Shown here: positions 17,104-25,139 of the stretch, piece after piece
How the letters are laid out: each line of letters begins with the position of its first letter
How positions within the stretch are numbered: the stretch's first letter is position 1
Assembly: GCA_017308515.1 (NCBI GenBank)
Contig: JAFKEN010000017.1
Span: 1-44,302, forward strand
DNA from: Actinomycetales bacterium
GTDB lineage: Bacteria; Actinomycetota; Actinomycetes; Actinomycetales; Microbacteriaceae
Direction: 5' to 3'
DNA: 44,302 bases
Notes under the pieces: generated by a model
What the model saw: the letters and a program-made list of their open reading frames with translations, nothing else
What the model was told of the DNA's origin: nothing
Database searches by the model: none
Made by a program: the position numbers and the translations under genes

Positions 17104-17946
17104 TCAGCCGCGCACGGTGCGGGCGATGCGCACGAAGTCGGCGATCCCCAGCTCTTCGCCGCGGGCAGTCGCGGGCACGCCGGCCGCCTCGAGCGCCGCG
17201 GTCGCCGCCGCCGAGCCTCCCAGTAGCGCCGAGAGCGACTGCCGCAGCATCTTGCGGCGCTGCTGGAAAGCGGCGTCGATGAGGGCGAACACCGCGGCGC
17301 GCGCGCTCGACGGGCCCGCCGGCTCGGTGCGCTCGAAGCGTACGAGCACCGAGTCGACGTTGGGGACCGGCCAGAACACCTGCCGGCTGATGCGGCCGGC
17401 GAGGCTCCAGCGGCCGTACCAGGCGGCCTTCGCGCTCGGGGAGCCGTACACCTTCGAACCGGGCGGGGCCGCGATCCGCTCCCCCACCTCCGCCTGCACC
17501 ATGACGAGGGCGCCCTCGAGGCTCGGGACCGTCGCGAGCAGGTGCAGCAGCACCGGCACGCTCACGTTGTAGGGCAGGTTCGCGACCAGCCGGGTCACCG
17601 CGGGAAGTCCCTCGACGCGCAGCGCGTCGGCCTCGACCACCTCGAGCCGCGACGCCGCCGAGGCGTCGAGCGCCGCGACCGTCTGCGGCAGCTGCGCCGC
17701 GAGCCGCGCATCGATCTCGACCGCGGTCACGCGGGCGCCCGCGTCGAGCAGCCCCAGGGTCAGCGAGCCGAGCCCCGGCCCCACCTCGAGCACGTGCTCG
17801 CCCTCGGCGACGCCCGCGGCGCGCACGATCCTGCGCACCGTGTTGCCGTCGACGACGAAGTTCTGCCCGAGCTTCTTCGTCGGCTGCAGGTCGAGGCGCT
17901 CGGCGAGGTCGCGGATCTCCGCGGCCCCCAGCAGCGGAACGCTCAC
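17104..17946 (-). CDS. rsmA: 16S rRNA (adenine(1518)-N6/adenine(1519)-N6)-dimethyltransferase
   Basis: KsgA/RsmA dimethylates two adjacent adenines near the 3' end of 16S rRNA late in 30S assembly. The 280 residues contain KKLGQNFVVD, the SAM-binding VLEVGPGLGSLT, and the catalytic NLPYNVSVP. The GTG start overlaps the tatD stop (GTGA), so the two are translationally coupled. In many actinobacteria an rpf gene lies between tatD and rsmA; here there is none. Confidence 0.96.
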   Translation of the reverse strand: MSVPLLGAAEIRDLAERLDLQPTKKLGQNFVVDGNTVRRIVRAAGVAEGEHVLEVGPGLGSLTLGLLDAGARVTAVEIDARLAAQLPQTVAALDASAASRLEVVEADALRVEGLPAVTRLVANLPYNVSVPVLLHLLATVPSLEGALVMVQAEVGERIAAPPGSKVYGSPSAKAAWYGRWSLAGRISRQVFWPVPNVDSVLVRFERTEPAGPSSARAAVFALIDAAFQQRRKMLRQSLSALLGGSAAATAALEAAGVPATARGEELGIADFVRIARTVRG

Positions 17947-18905
17947 CCGGCGTGCGGCGGGGGCAGCTCGATCGCCCCGGTCGGCGGGTCGAAGGGTCCC
18001 GGAGGCGGGGTGAGGGGCTCGTCGTCCCAGTGGCCGTAGACCTCCTCCGTGTTGCTCGAGATCTGCGCCGCGAGCATCGAGGCATCGGTGCCCAGGTGCG
18101 CCGCCATCGCCCGCACGGTGTGCGGGATCAGGTACGAGGAGTTCGGCCGCCCCCGAAACGGGTGCGGGGTCAGGTAGGGCGCGTCGGTCTCGACGAGCAG
18201 CCGCGCGCGCGGCACCGCCTCAAGGGCCTCGCGCAGACCGCCGGCGTTCTTGAACGTCACGGTGCCCGAGAAGGAGAGGTACCAGCCCTCCTCGGCGACG
18301 AGCTGCGCGAACTCGGCGTCGCCCGAGAAGCAGTGGAACACGGTGCGCTCGGGGGCGCCCACCCGGCGCAGCACGTCGAGCACCTCGCGGTGCGCGTCGC
18401 GGTCGTGGATCTGCAGCGCGAGGTCGCGGTTCTTCGCGATCTCGATGTGCGCCTCGAAGCTGTGCCGCTGCACGGCGCGGGCCTCGTCGTCGGTGGCGTG
18501 GGCGAAATCCAGCCCGGTCTCGCCGACCGCCCGCACCCGCGGACGCTGGGCGAGAGCGTCGATCTCGGTCAGCTGCTCGTTGAGCGCGTCGTAGCCGAGT
18601 TCGACAGCGTGATCGGGGTGGATCGCGACGGCCGCGAGCACGCGCGGGTCGAGCGCGGCGAGGTCGGCGCTCCAGCGCGAGGTCTCGAGGTCCGTGCCGA
18701 CCTGCACGACGCCGCGCACGCCGACGCTCGAGGCGCGGTCGAGCTGCTCGCGCCACGGCACCGGCTCGACGCCGTCCTCGATCTCGAGGTGGGTGTGGTT
18801 GTCGTAGACGGGCACGACGAGCGCCTCGGGAAGCGGCGGGTAGTCGCTCGGCGTCGCGGCCTCGCCGCTGCGCTCCCTCGCCCGCAGGAACCCGGTGTCG
18901 CTCAC
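17943..18905 (-). CDS. tatD: TatD family metal-dependent hydrolase (deoxyribonuclease)
   Basis: TatD proteins are TIM-barrel, two-metal 3'-5' exonucleases. The 320 residues carry DNHTHLEIEDG (metal-binding HTH), the VGETGLDFAHA strand, LALQIHDRDAH, TVFHCFSG and LLVETDAPYLTPHPFRGRPN, in family order; QIHD and NSSYLIPHT replace the commoner QVHN/H-x-R and PSY forms, as often in actinobacteria. The GTG start at 18905 overlaps the metG stop (GTGA). The C-terminal about 35 residues are Pro-rich and extend beyond the catalytic domain. Confidence 0.93.
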   Translation of the reverse strand: MSDTGFLRARERSGEAATPSDYPPLPEALVVPVYDNHTHLEIEDGVEPVPWREQLDRASSVGVRGVVQVGTDLETSRWSADLAALDPRVLAAVAIHPDHAVELGYDALNEQLTEIDALAQRPRVRAVGETGLDFAHATDDEARAVQRHSFEAHIEIAKNRDLALQIHDRDAHREVLDVLRRVGAPERTVFHCFSGDAEFAQLVAEEGWYLSFSGTVTFKNAGGLREALEAVPRARLLVETDAPYLTPHPFRGRPNSSYLIPHTVRAMAAHLGTDASMLAAQISSNTEEVYGHWDDEPLTPPPGPFDPPTGAIELPPPHAG

Positions 18906-20584
18906 GCCGCCCCCGTTCCGGCCGGAACCGGCCCCGCCGTGCTCGGCGCTCCCGAGGTGGCGGCCGGCTCGGGCGCGGCCTGACCCGGCGTCTCCTCGAT
19001 GCGCGGGAAGAGCGCCTCGAGGCTCGACACCCGCGTCCCGGCGGGCAGCTGCCCCCAGCGGCCGGCGTCGCGGATCGGCTGGTCGGCGAGCGCTCCGAGC
19101 GCCTCCTCGGCGCCCAGCGCCGCCCACAGCTTCGCGGTCGACTGCGGCATCACAGGCGACAGCAGCACGGCCAGGGCGCGCAGGCCTTCCGCGGCAGTCG
19201 CGAGGATCGTGGCGAGCCGGTCGGCCGCCTCCGCGTCGCCCGGCGTGCCGTTCGCGCGCTTGGCCACCGCCCACGGCTCCTGCTCGGTGAGGTAGCCGTT
19301 GAGCTCGTCGACGAGCCGCCAGACCGCGGCGATCGCCTCGTGGATCGCGAGCCGCTCGATCGCGGCGTCGGCGTCGCGCACCGCGTCGGCGAGCGTCGCG
19401 CGCACGCGCTCCTCGGCCGCGGTCAGGGCGCCCTCGGCCGGCACGACGCCGTCGAAGTAGCGACCGATCATCGCGACGACGCGGCTCGCGAGGTTGCCGA
19501 ATCCGTTGGCGAGCTCCGCCTGGTAGCGGGCCGCGATGTCCTCCCAGGAGAACGACCCGTCGCTGCCGAAGGCGATGGCGCGCAGGAAGTAGTAGCGGAA
19601 GGCGTCGGAGCCGAACACCTCGGTGATCTGCTGCGGGGCGATCCCGGTGAGCTTCGACTTCGACATCTTCTCGCCGCCGACCAGCAGCCAGCCGTGCCCG
19701 TAGACCCGGCGCGGAACCGGGATGCCGGCCGCGAGCAGCATGGCCGGCCAGATCACGGTGTGGAAGCGGGCGATGTCCTTGCCGACGATGTGCACCGCGG
19801 GCCAGCGCCGCCGGAAGGCCTCGTCGTCGCGGCCGTAGCCCGCGGCGGTGATGTAGTTGAGCAGGGCGTCGAACCAGACGTAGACGACGTGCGTCTCGTC
19901 CCACGGCACCTTGACGCCCCAGTCGAAGGTCGAGCGCGAGATCGACAGGTCGTCGAGGCCGCGCGCCACGAAGGAGACGATCTCGTTGCGCAGGCTCTCG
20001 GGCTGCACGAAGTCGGGCTGGCTCGCGTAGAGCTCGAGCAGCGCGGGGCCGAACTCGCTGAGCCGGAAGAAGTAGTTCTTCTCCTTGAGCACCTCGACCG
20101 GGCGCGAGTGGATGCGGCACACCAGCTGGCCGGCGAAGTCGCCCTCGCTCGTCTCGACCAGCTCGTCGAGCTGCTTGTACTCCTCGCAGCCGACGCAGTA
20201 GTAGCCCTCGTACTCGCCCTCGTAGATCCAGCCGTCGTCCTTGAGGCGCTGCAGGAAGGTCGCGACGGCGGTCTCGTGGCGCTCGTCGGTGGTGCGGATG
20301 AAGTCGTCGTTGGCGATGTCGATCGTGGCCAGCAGCGGCTTCCACGACTCCTCGACGAGCTTGTCGGCCCACTCGCGCGGGCTCACCCCGTTCGCGGCGG
20401 CGGTGCGCAGGATCTTCTGCCCGTGCTCGTCGGTGCCGGTGAGCAGCCAGGTGTCGTCGCCCGCCTGGCGATGCCAGCGGGCCAGCGTGTCGGCGGCGAC
20501 CTCGGTGTAGGCGTGCCCGATGTGCGGCACGTCGTTGACGTAGAAGATCGGCGTCGTCACGTAGAAGGAGCTGGCAGACGACAT
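18902..20584 (-). CDS. metG: Methionyl-tRNA synthetase
   Basis: Charges tRNA-Met with methionine. The 560-residue class I synthetase shows the HIGH motif as PHIGHAYTE (about residues 20-28), a zinc-binding insertion beginning CVGCEEY, the WFDALLNY region, and KMSKSKLTG (about 305-313). There is no C-terminal tRNA-binding EMAP domain; the protein ends in a short Ala/Pro-rich tail. It is first of the run metG-tatD-rsmA-ispE. The start ATG lies six bases after TAGACT, typical of a leaderless transcript. Confidence 0.97.
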   Translation of the reverse strand: MSSASSFYVTTPIFYVNDVPHIGHAYTEVAADTLARWHRQAGDDTWLLTGTDEHGQKILRTAAANGVSPREWADKLVEESWKPLLATIDIANDDFIRTTDERHETAVATFLQRLKDDGWIYEGEYEGYYCVGCEEYKQLDELVETSEGDFAGQLVCRIHSRPVEVLKEKNYFFRLSEFGPALLELYASQPDFVQPESLRNEIVSFVARGLDDLSISRSTFDWGVKVPWDETHVVYVWFDALLNYITAAGYGRDDEAFRRRWPAVHIVGKDIARFHTVIWPAMLLAAGIPVPRRVYGHGWLLVGGEKMSKSKLTGIAPQQITEVFGSDAFRYYFLRAIAFGSDGSFSWEDIAARYQAELANGFGNLASRVVAMIGRYFDGVVPAEGALTAAEERVRATLADAVRDADAAIERLAIHEAIAAVWRLVDELNGYLTEQEPWAVAKRANGTPGDAEAADRLATILATAAEGLRALAVLLSPVMPQSTAKLWAALGAEEALGALADQPIRDAGRWGQLPAGTRVSSLEALFPRIEETPGQAAPEPAATSGAPSTAGPVPAGTGAA

Positions 20585-20590
20585 GGCCCG

Positions 20591-20596
20591 AGTCTA
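20591..20596 (-). promoter_or_regulatory. -10 box of metG (leaderless start)
   Basis: TAGACT, six bases (CGGGCC), then the metG ATG; no ribosome binding site is present between. Confidence 0.6.
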
Positions 20597-20614
20597 CCGA
20601 GCGCCCCTCGGTGG

Positions 20615-21424
20615 TTACCGGGCGCGCAGCGCGGCCTCGTAGAGCTCGCGGCGCGAGAGGCCGGTCGCGTCGGCGACCTCGGCGGCCGCATCCTTCAAGC
20701 GGATGCCCTCCGCGGCGCGCGCGAGCACCCGCGGCACCGCCTCCTCGAGCGACGCGTCCGCGGCCGGCGCCCCGCCGACGACGAGGACGAGCTCGCCGCG
20801 GGCGCCGCCCTCGAAGCGCTCGGCGAGTTCGGCGAGCGTGCCCCGCGCGACCTCCTCGTGCAGCTTCGTGAGCTCGCGGCACAGCGCGGCCGGCCGGTCG
20901 GGGCCGAAGGCCTCGGCCGCGTCGCGCAGGCTCGCGCCGATGCGGTGCGGCGACTCGAAGAAGACGAGGGTGCGCGGCTCGGCGGCGAGCGCCGCGAGCG
21001 CCGCGACGCGGCCCGAGCGCGGCACGAATCCCTCGAAGGCGAAGCGGTCGGTCGGCAATCCGCTGAGGGCGAGCGCGGTCAGCACGGCGCTCGGGCCCGG
21101 CAGCACGGTCACCTCGACGTCCGCCTCGATCGCGGCGCGCACGAGGGCGTAGCCCGGGTCGGAGACCGTCGGCATCCCCGCGTCGGTCAGCACCAGCAGG
21201 TCCGCGTCGCGCGCCTGCTCGACGAGTCCCGCGGCGGCGGAGCGCTCGTTGTGCTCGTGGAGCGCCACGAGGCGGGGGCGGTTCGCGATCCCGAGGCCGC
21301 GCAGCAGCTGCACGGCGACGCGGGTGTCCTCCGCGGCGACGAGCTCGGCGTTCTCGAGGGCCTCGACGAGCCGCCGGGAGGCGTCGCCGAGGTTGCCGAT
21401 CGGGGTCGCGGCGAGCAGGATCAC
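20615..21424 (-). CDS. rsmI: 16S rRNA (cytidine(1402)-2'-O)-methyltransferase
   Basis: RsmI adds the 2'-O-methyl group to C1402 of 16S rRNA. The 269 residues show the tetrapyrrole-methylase fold motifs: LLAATPIGNLGDAS at the N-terminus, AAEDTRVAVQLLRGL, VLTDAGMPTVSDPGYALV, VLPGPSAVLTALALSGLPTDRFAFEGF and FFESPHRI. Start is the GTG at 21424, six bases after a GAGACT box. In other actinobacteria rsmI is divergent from pmt; here pmt lies about 15 kb away, beyond the catabolic island. Confidence 0.96.
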   Translation of the reverse strand: MILLAATPIGNLGDASRRLVEALENAELVAAEDTRVAVQLLRGLGIANRPRLVALHEHNERSAAAGLVEQARDADLLVLTDAGMPTVSDPGYALVRAAIEADVEVTVLPGPSAVLTALALSGLPTDRFAFEGFVPRSGRVAALAALAAEPRTLVFFESPHRIGASLRDAAEAFGPDRPAALCRELTKLHEEVARGTLAELAERFEGGARGELVLVVGGAPAADASLEEAVPRVLARAAEGIRLKDAAAEVADATGLSRRELYEAALRAR

Positions 21425-21430
21425 CGCCCC

Positions 21431-21436
21431 AGTCTC
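21431..21436 (-). promoter_or_regulatory. Probable -10 box of rsmI (leaderless start)
   Basis: GAGACT, six bases, then the rsmI GTG. It departs from TANNNT at the first base but keeps the exact spacing seen for metG. Confidence 0.4.
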
Positions 21437-21455
21437 GCCGATCGCGCCGCGACCG

Positions 21456-21486
21456 GCGCCGGGCTCCGCCGAGCCCCGCCCGGCGC
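21456..21486 (-). terminator. Hairpin between IclR gene and rsmI
   Basis: GCGCCGGGC at 21,456-21,464 pairs perfectly with GCCCGGCGC at 21,478-21,486; an alternative inner stem GGGCTC/GAGCCC also forms. It lies just after the stop of the upstream IclR gene and could end that transcript. There is no U-tract. Confidence 0.4.
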
Positions 21487-21496
21487 GGGCGCCCGG

Positions 21497-22306
21497 TCAG
21501 CTCTGCGGAGCGCGCCCGTCGCCCTCGCGCAGGTGCCGTTCGATGGCGCGCGCGGTCGCGGCGACCACCGGGCCGAAGCGCTCCGCCTGCGACAGCGCCG
21601 TGGCCCCGGTCACCGAGACCGCGGCGAGCGCCTGCCCTGACGCGTCGCGCACCGGCGCGGCGACGCAGAAGAGCCCGCTGAGCGACTCCTCGACGTCGAA
21701 GGCCACGCCGTCGCGGCGGATGCGCACGAACTCGGCCCGCAGCGCCCCGGGATCGGTCAGGGTCGCGGGCGTCACCGCGGGCAGCGGGCCGGCCAGGTAC
21801 TCCTCGCGCACGTGCGGTGGCGAGTAGGCGAGGATCGCCTTGCCGAGCCCGGTGGCGTGCAGCAGTCCGCGCCCGCCCAGCCGCGAGTGCGGCACCTCGA
21901 GGTCACGCGCGCCGATCTTCTCGAGGTAGACGACCGCGTCGCCCTCGCGCCGCGCGAGGTTCACCGTCAGCCGGCTCGCCTCGCGCAGGGTGTGCAGGTA
22001 GGGCGAGGCGGCCTCGCGCAGCACCCGCGGCGTCGGCGCCATGCTGCCCAGCTCGAACAGGCGCGGGCCGGGACGCACCCCGCGGGGGCCGCGCTCGAGC
22101 GCGCCCCACGCGACGAGCTCGCCGACCAGGCGGTGCGTCGTCGAGCGGGCGACCCCCGAGCGCTCGGCGATGTCGCGGATGCTGAGGTCGGGCTCGGCGG
22201 CGCTGAAGGCGTCGAGGATCGCGAGAGCCTTTCCGAGCGCGGAGCGCGCGTCGACCTCGGGCGGCGCCCCCCTCCTCGGGGTGTCCTGCTCAGTGGGACG
22301 GGGCAC
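21497..22306 (-). CDS. IclR family transcriptional regulator (next to alcohol/aldehyde dehydrogenases)
   Basis: A 269-residue IclR-type regulator: N-terminal winged helix (LSIRDIAERSGVARSTTHRLVGEL, about residues 40-63), then the ligand-binding domain with PHSRLGGRGLLHATGLGKAILA and a C-terminal GQALAAVSVTG. It is divergent from the Fe-alcohol dehydrogenase gene, which it presumably controls. The GTG start follows TAGCAT by six bases, and the intergenic space contains a perfect 7-bp dyad overlapping that box, a likely autoregulatory operator. Ligand unknown. Confidence 0.93.
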   Translation of the reverse strand: MPRPTEQDTPRRGAPPEVDARSALGKALAILDAFSAAEPDLSIRDIAERSGVARSTTHRLVGELVAWGALERGPRGVRPGPRLFELGSMAPTPRVLREAASPYLHTLREASRLTVNLARREGDAVVYLEKIGARDLEVPHSRLGGRGLLHATGLGKAILAYSPPHVREEYLAGPLPAVTPATLTDPGALRAEFVRIRRDGVAFDVEESLSGLFCVAAPVRDASGQALAAVSVTGATALSQAERFGPVVAATARAIERHLREGDGRAPQS

Positions 22307-22310
22307 GACT

Positions 22311-22336
22311 CGATGCTAGCCGTCTTGCGAGCATCG
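22311..22336. promoter_or_regulatory. Dyad operator candidate between IclR gene and alcohol dehydrogenase gene
   Basis: CGATGCT (22,311-22,317) and AGCATCG (22,330-22,336) are perfect inverted repeats 12 bases apart, with an outer GACTC/GAGTC pair further out. The left arm overlaps the TAGCAT box (22,313-22,318) that lies six bases before the IclR start. Confidence 0.55.
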
Positions 22337-22359
22337 GAGGTGAGTCGAAGGAGACGATC

Positions 22360-23640
22360 ATCACCGCTTCCCCCGCCCCCGCATCCGACGCCGCCCGCGG
22401 CGCGACCGCCGCCTCGCCGGGCGTCCCGGGAACGGCCCGGCTGCCCGGCCGCATCCACGTGGGCGAGGGCGCCCGCGCGCAGATCCCCGCGATCCTCGCC
22501 GAGCACGGCCACCGCATCTTCGTGCTCGTCGACCCCTTCATCGCCACCACCCCGCGCTTCGCCGCGCTGCGCGAGGCGATCGTCGCCCGCGGGCTCGACA
22601 TCGAGAGCGCGAGCGACATCCCCCCGGAGCTCCCGGTCGAGTCGCTCGTCGCGCTCACCGCGCGCGCCCGGGAGTTCGGGCCCGACGCGATCCTCGCGGT
22701 CGGCGGCGGCAGCGTGCTCGACGCGGCCAAGCTCGTCGCCCTGCTCGCGACCCACGGCGGCGCGCTGCCCGACTACTACGGGGAGAACGCGGTGCCGGGA
22801 CCGGTGCTGCCGATCGTCGCCGTGCCGACCACCGCCGGGACCGGATCCGAGGCCACGCCCGTCGCGGTCGTCTCCGATCCCGACCGCGCCCTCAAGGTGG
22901 GCGTCTCGAGCCGGCACCTGGTGCCCGCCGTCGCCGTGGTGGACGCGGAGTTCACCCTCGGCGCACCCGCCGGGGTCACCGCCGCCTCCGGCATCGACGC
23001 CCTCGTGCACGCCGCGGAGTCGTACACCGCGGCGCCGCTCGAGCTCGACTGGTCGGCCGAGCTGCCCGTCTTCCTCGGGCGCAACCTCGTGAGCGACACG
23101 ATCGCCCTCGACGCGGCACAGCGCATCGGCCGCTGGCTGCCGGTCGCCGTCGAGCAGCCCGAGCATCGCGAGGCCCGCCGCGAGCTCGCCTACGGCAGCC
23201 TGCTGGGCGGCATCTCGTTCGCCTCGAGCGGCACGCACCTCTCGCACGCCCTGCAGTACCCGATCGGGGCCCTCACTCACACGCCGCACGGCGTCGGCAC
23301 CGGCCTCATGCTGCCCTACGTGCTCGACGCGATCCGCGTCGAGCCGGGCACCGCCGGGCGCATCGCCGAGCTGGGGCTCGCGCTCGGCTCCACCGCCGAC
23401 TCGGTCGAGGGCCGGGTCGACGACGCCGTCGCGATCACGGCGCAGCTCGGGCAGCGGATCGGCCTGCCGTCCTCGCTCGCCGCGCTCGGCGTCGAGCGCG
23501 AGCAGCTCCCGCACATCGCGGAGCTCGGCCTGCAGTCGCGCCGGCTGCTCGCGATCTCGCCGATCCCGGCGAGCGCGGAGCTGCTTCTCGAGATACTGGA
23601 ACGCGCCCATGACGGCGCCCTGACCGGACGGAGCATCTGA
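22360..23640 (+). CDS. Iron-containing alcohol dehydrogenase
   Basis: Group III, Fe-dependent NAD(P) alcohol dehydrogenase. Visible are the nucleotide-binding VGGGSVLDAAKL, VPTTAGTGSEAT, and metal-binding segments SGIDALVHAAESY and THTPHGVGTGLMLPY. Start choice is a problem: there is no in-frame ATG/GTG/TTG upstream of GTG 22459, yet starting there would remove the first strand (PGRIHVGEG). The strong AAGGAG at 22,349-22,354 points, with six-base spacing, to ATC at 22360, giving 426 residues. That would be a rare AUC start or a mutated ATG. The stop overlaps the next gene's ATG (TGATG). With that gene it could oxidize a 4-hydroxybutyrate-like substrate to the semialdehyde and then the diacid (inference). 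Confidence 0.85.
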   Translation: MTASPAPASDAARGATAASPGVPGTARLPGRIHVGEGARAQIPAILAEHGHRIFVLVDPFIATTPRFAALREAIVARGLDIESASDIPPELPVESLVALTARAREFGPDAILAVGGGSVLDAAKLVALLATHGGALPDYYGENAVPGPVLPIVAVPTTAGTGSEATPVAVVSDPDRALKVGVSSRHLVPAVAVVDAEFTLGAPAGVTAASGIDALVHAAESYTAAPLELDWSAELPVFLGRNLVSDTIALDAAQRIGRWLPVAVEQPEHREARRELAYGSLLGGISFASSGTHLSHALQYPIGALTHTPHGVGTGLMLPYVLDAIRVEPGTAGRIAELGLALGSTADSVEGRVDDAVAITAQLGQRIGLPSSLAALGVEREQLPHIAELGLQSRRLLAISPIPASAELLLEILERAHDGALTGRSI

Positions 23641-25067
23641 TGGACCTGCGAGCCGACCTCTTCATCGACGGGCAGTGGCGGCCCGGTTCCGGCGGCGAGC
23701 GCTTCGATGTCGTCGACCCCTCCGACCTCTCCACCATCACCGGCTTCGCGGTCGCGACCGAGGCGGACTGCATGGCGGCCGTCGACGCGGCCGCCGCCGC
23801 GCAGGAGTCGTGGGCGGCGACCGCCCCGCGCACGCGCAGCGAACTGCTGCGCGCCGCCTACGAGGTGCTGACCGACGAGGTCGAGACCTTCGCCGAGATC
23901 ATGGTGCGCGAGAACGGCAAGTCGTGGAGCGACGCCATGGGCGAGGCGAACTACGCCAAGGAGTTCTTCCGCTGGTTCGCCGAGGAGGCCGTGCGCATCT
24001 CCGGCGACTACCGGCTGTCGCCGGCGGGCGACAAGCGCATCGTCGTCGACCGGGCGCCGATCGGCGTCTCGCTGCTCATCACGCCGTGGAACTTCCCCGC
24101 CGCGATGGCGACCCGCAAGCTCGGCCCCGCGCTCGCGGCCGGCTGCACGACCATCCTCAAGCCGGCGCGCGAGACCCCGCTCACGGCCGCCTACATGGTC
24201 GACGTGCTCGACCGGGTCGGCGTGCCGAAGGGCGTCGTCAACCTCGTGACCCCGGTGCCGACGGGTCCGATCGTGGCGAAGATGCTCGCGCGCCCCGAGG
24301 TACGCAAGCTCTCGTTCACCGGGTCGACCGAGGTGGGTCGCGAGCTACTGCGACAGTGCGCCGACGGCGTCATCAGCGCCTCGATGGAGCTCGGCGGCAA
24401 CGCACCCGTGGTCGTGCTGCCCGGCGCCGACCTCGACCTCGCGGTCGAGGGGGCGCTGCTGGCGAAGATGCGCAACGGCGGCTCGGCGTGCACCGCGGCC
24501 AACCGCTTCTACGTGCACTCCTCGCTGCACGACGCCTTCGTCGAGCGGATGGCCGCCCAGCTGGCCGACTACCGGGTGGGCCCCGGTCTCGACCGCGACA
24601 ACCAGCTCGGCGCGCTCGTCTCGGTCTCCGAGCGCGACAAGGTCGCCGAGCTCGTCGACTCCGCCGTCGCCGACGGCGCCGAGGTCGTCACCGGCGGCCA
24701 CGCGATGGAGGGCGGCGCCTTCTACGAGGCGACCCTGCTGCAGGGGGTGCGGCACGGATCCCGCATCACCGAGACCGAGATCTTCGGCCCCGTCACGACC
24801 GTCGTGCGCTTCGACGAGGTGGACGAGGCGGTGCGCATGGCCAACGACACCGAGTTCGGGCTCATGGCCTACGTCTTCGGCGAGGAGCGGGAGGCGGTGG
24901 CCGTGGCGCGCCGCCTCGAGTCGGGCATGGTCGCCGTCAACCGCGGCGTCGTGAGCGACCCCGCGGCCCCGTTCGGCGGCGTCAAGCAGAGCGGCCTGGG
25001 GCGCGAGGGCGGGTTCGACGGCATCCACGAGTACCTCGAGGAGAAGTACATCGCGCTGACCGCGTGA
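23640..25067 (+). CDS. NAD(P)-dependent succinate-semialdehyde dehydrogenase-like aldehyde dehydrogenase
   Basis: A 475-residue aldehyde dehydrogenase of the succinate-semialdehyde/GabD group, oxidizing a semialdehyde to the acid. It shows TPWNFPAAMATRKLGPALAAGCT, FTGSTEVGRELL, the catalytic Glu in MELGGNAPVVV, catalytic Cys in NGGSACTAANRFYVH, and EIFGPVTTVVRF. The GabD assignment rests on overall pattern; substrate is not proven. The ATG overlaps the alcohol dehydrogenase stop by one base. A strong hairpin follows the stop. Confidence 0.9.
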   Translation: MDLRADLFIDGQWRPGSGGERFDVVDPSDLSTITGFAVATEADCMAAVDAAAAAQESWAATAPRTRSELLRAAYEVLTDEVETFAEIMVRENGKSWSDAMGEANYAKEFFRWFAEEAVRISGDYRLSPAGDKRIVVDRAPIGVSLLITPWNFPAAMATRKLGPALAAGCTTILKPARETPLTAAYMVDVLDRVGVPKGVVNLVTPVPTGPIVAKMLARPEVRKLSFTGSTEVGRELLRQCADGVISASMELGGNAPVVVLPGADLDLAVEGALLAKMRNGGSACTAANRFYVHSSLHDAFVERMAAQLADYRVGPGLDRDNQLGALVSVSERDKVAELVDSAVADGAEVVTGGHAMEGGAFYEATLLQGVRHGSRITETEIFGPVTTVVRFDEVDEAVRMANDTEFGLMAYVFGEEREAVAVARRLESGMVAVNRGVVSDPAAPFGGVKQSGLGREGGFDGIHEYLEEKYIALTA

Positions 25068-25079
25068 CGCGACTCGCGA

Positions 25080-25110
25080 GAGGGCCCCGGACGCGTCGTC
25101 CGGGGCCCTC
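25080..25110. terminator. Strong intrinsic-type terminator between convergent genes
   Basis: GAGGGCCCCGGAC (25,080-25,092) and GTCCGGGGCCCTC (25,098-25,110) form a perfect 13-bp stem with a 5-base loop, 13 bases after the aldehyde dehydrogenase stop and 30 before the stop of the convergent cyclase gene. Its symmetry suits termination from both sides. There is no U-tract, as usual in high-GC actinobacteria. Confidence 0.8.
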
Positions 25111-25139
25111 GTCGTGATGGAGGCGCCGACGACGCCCGG

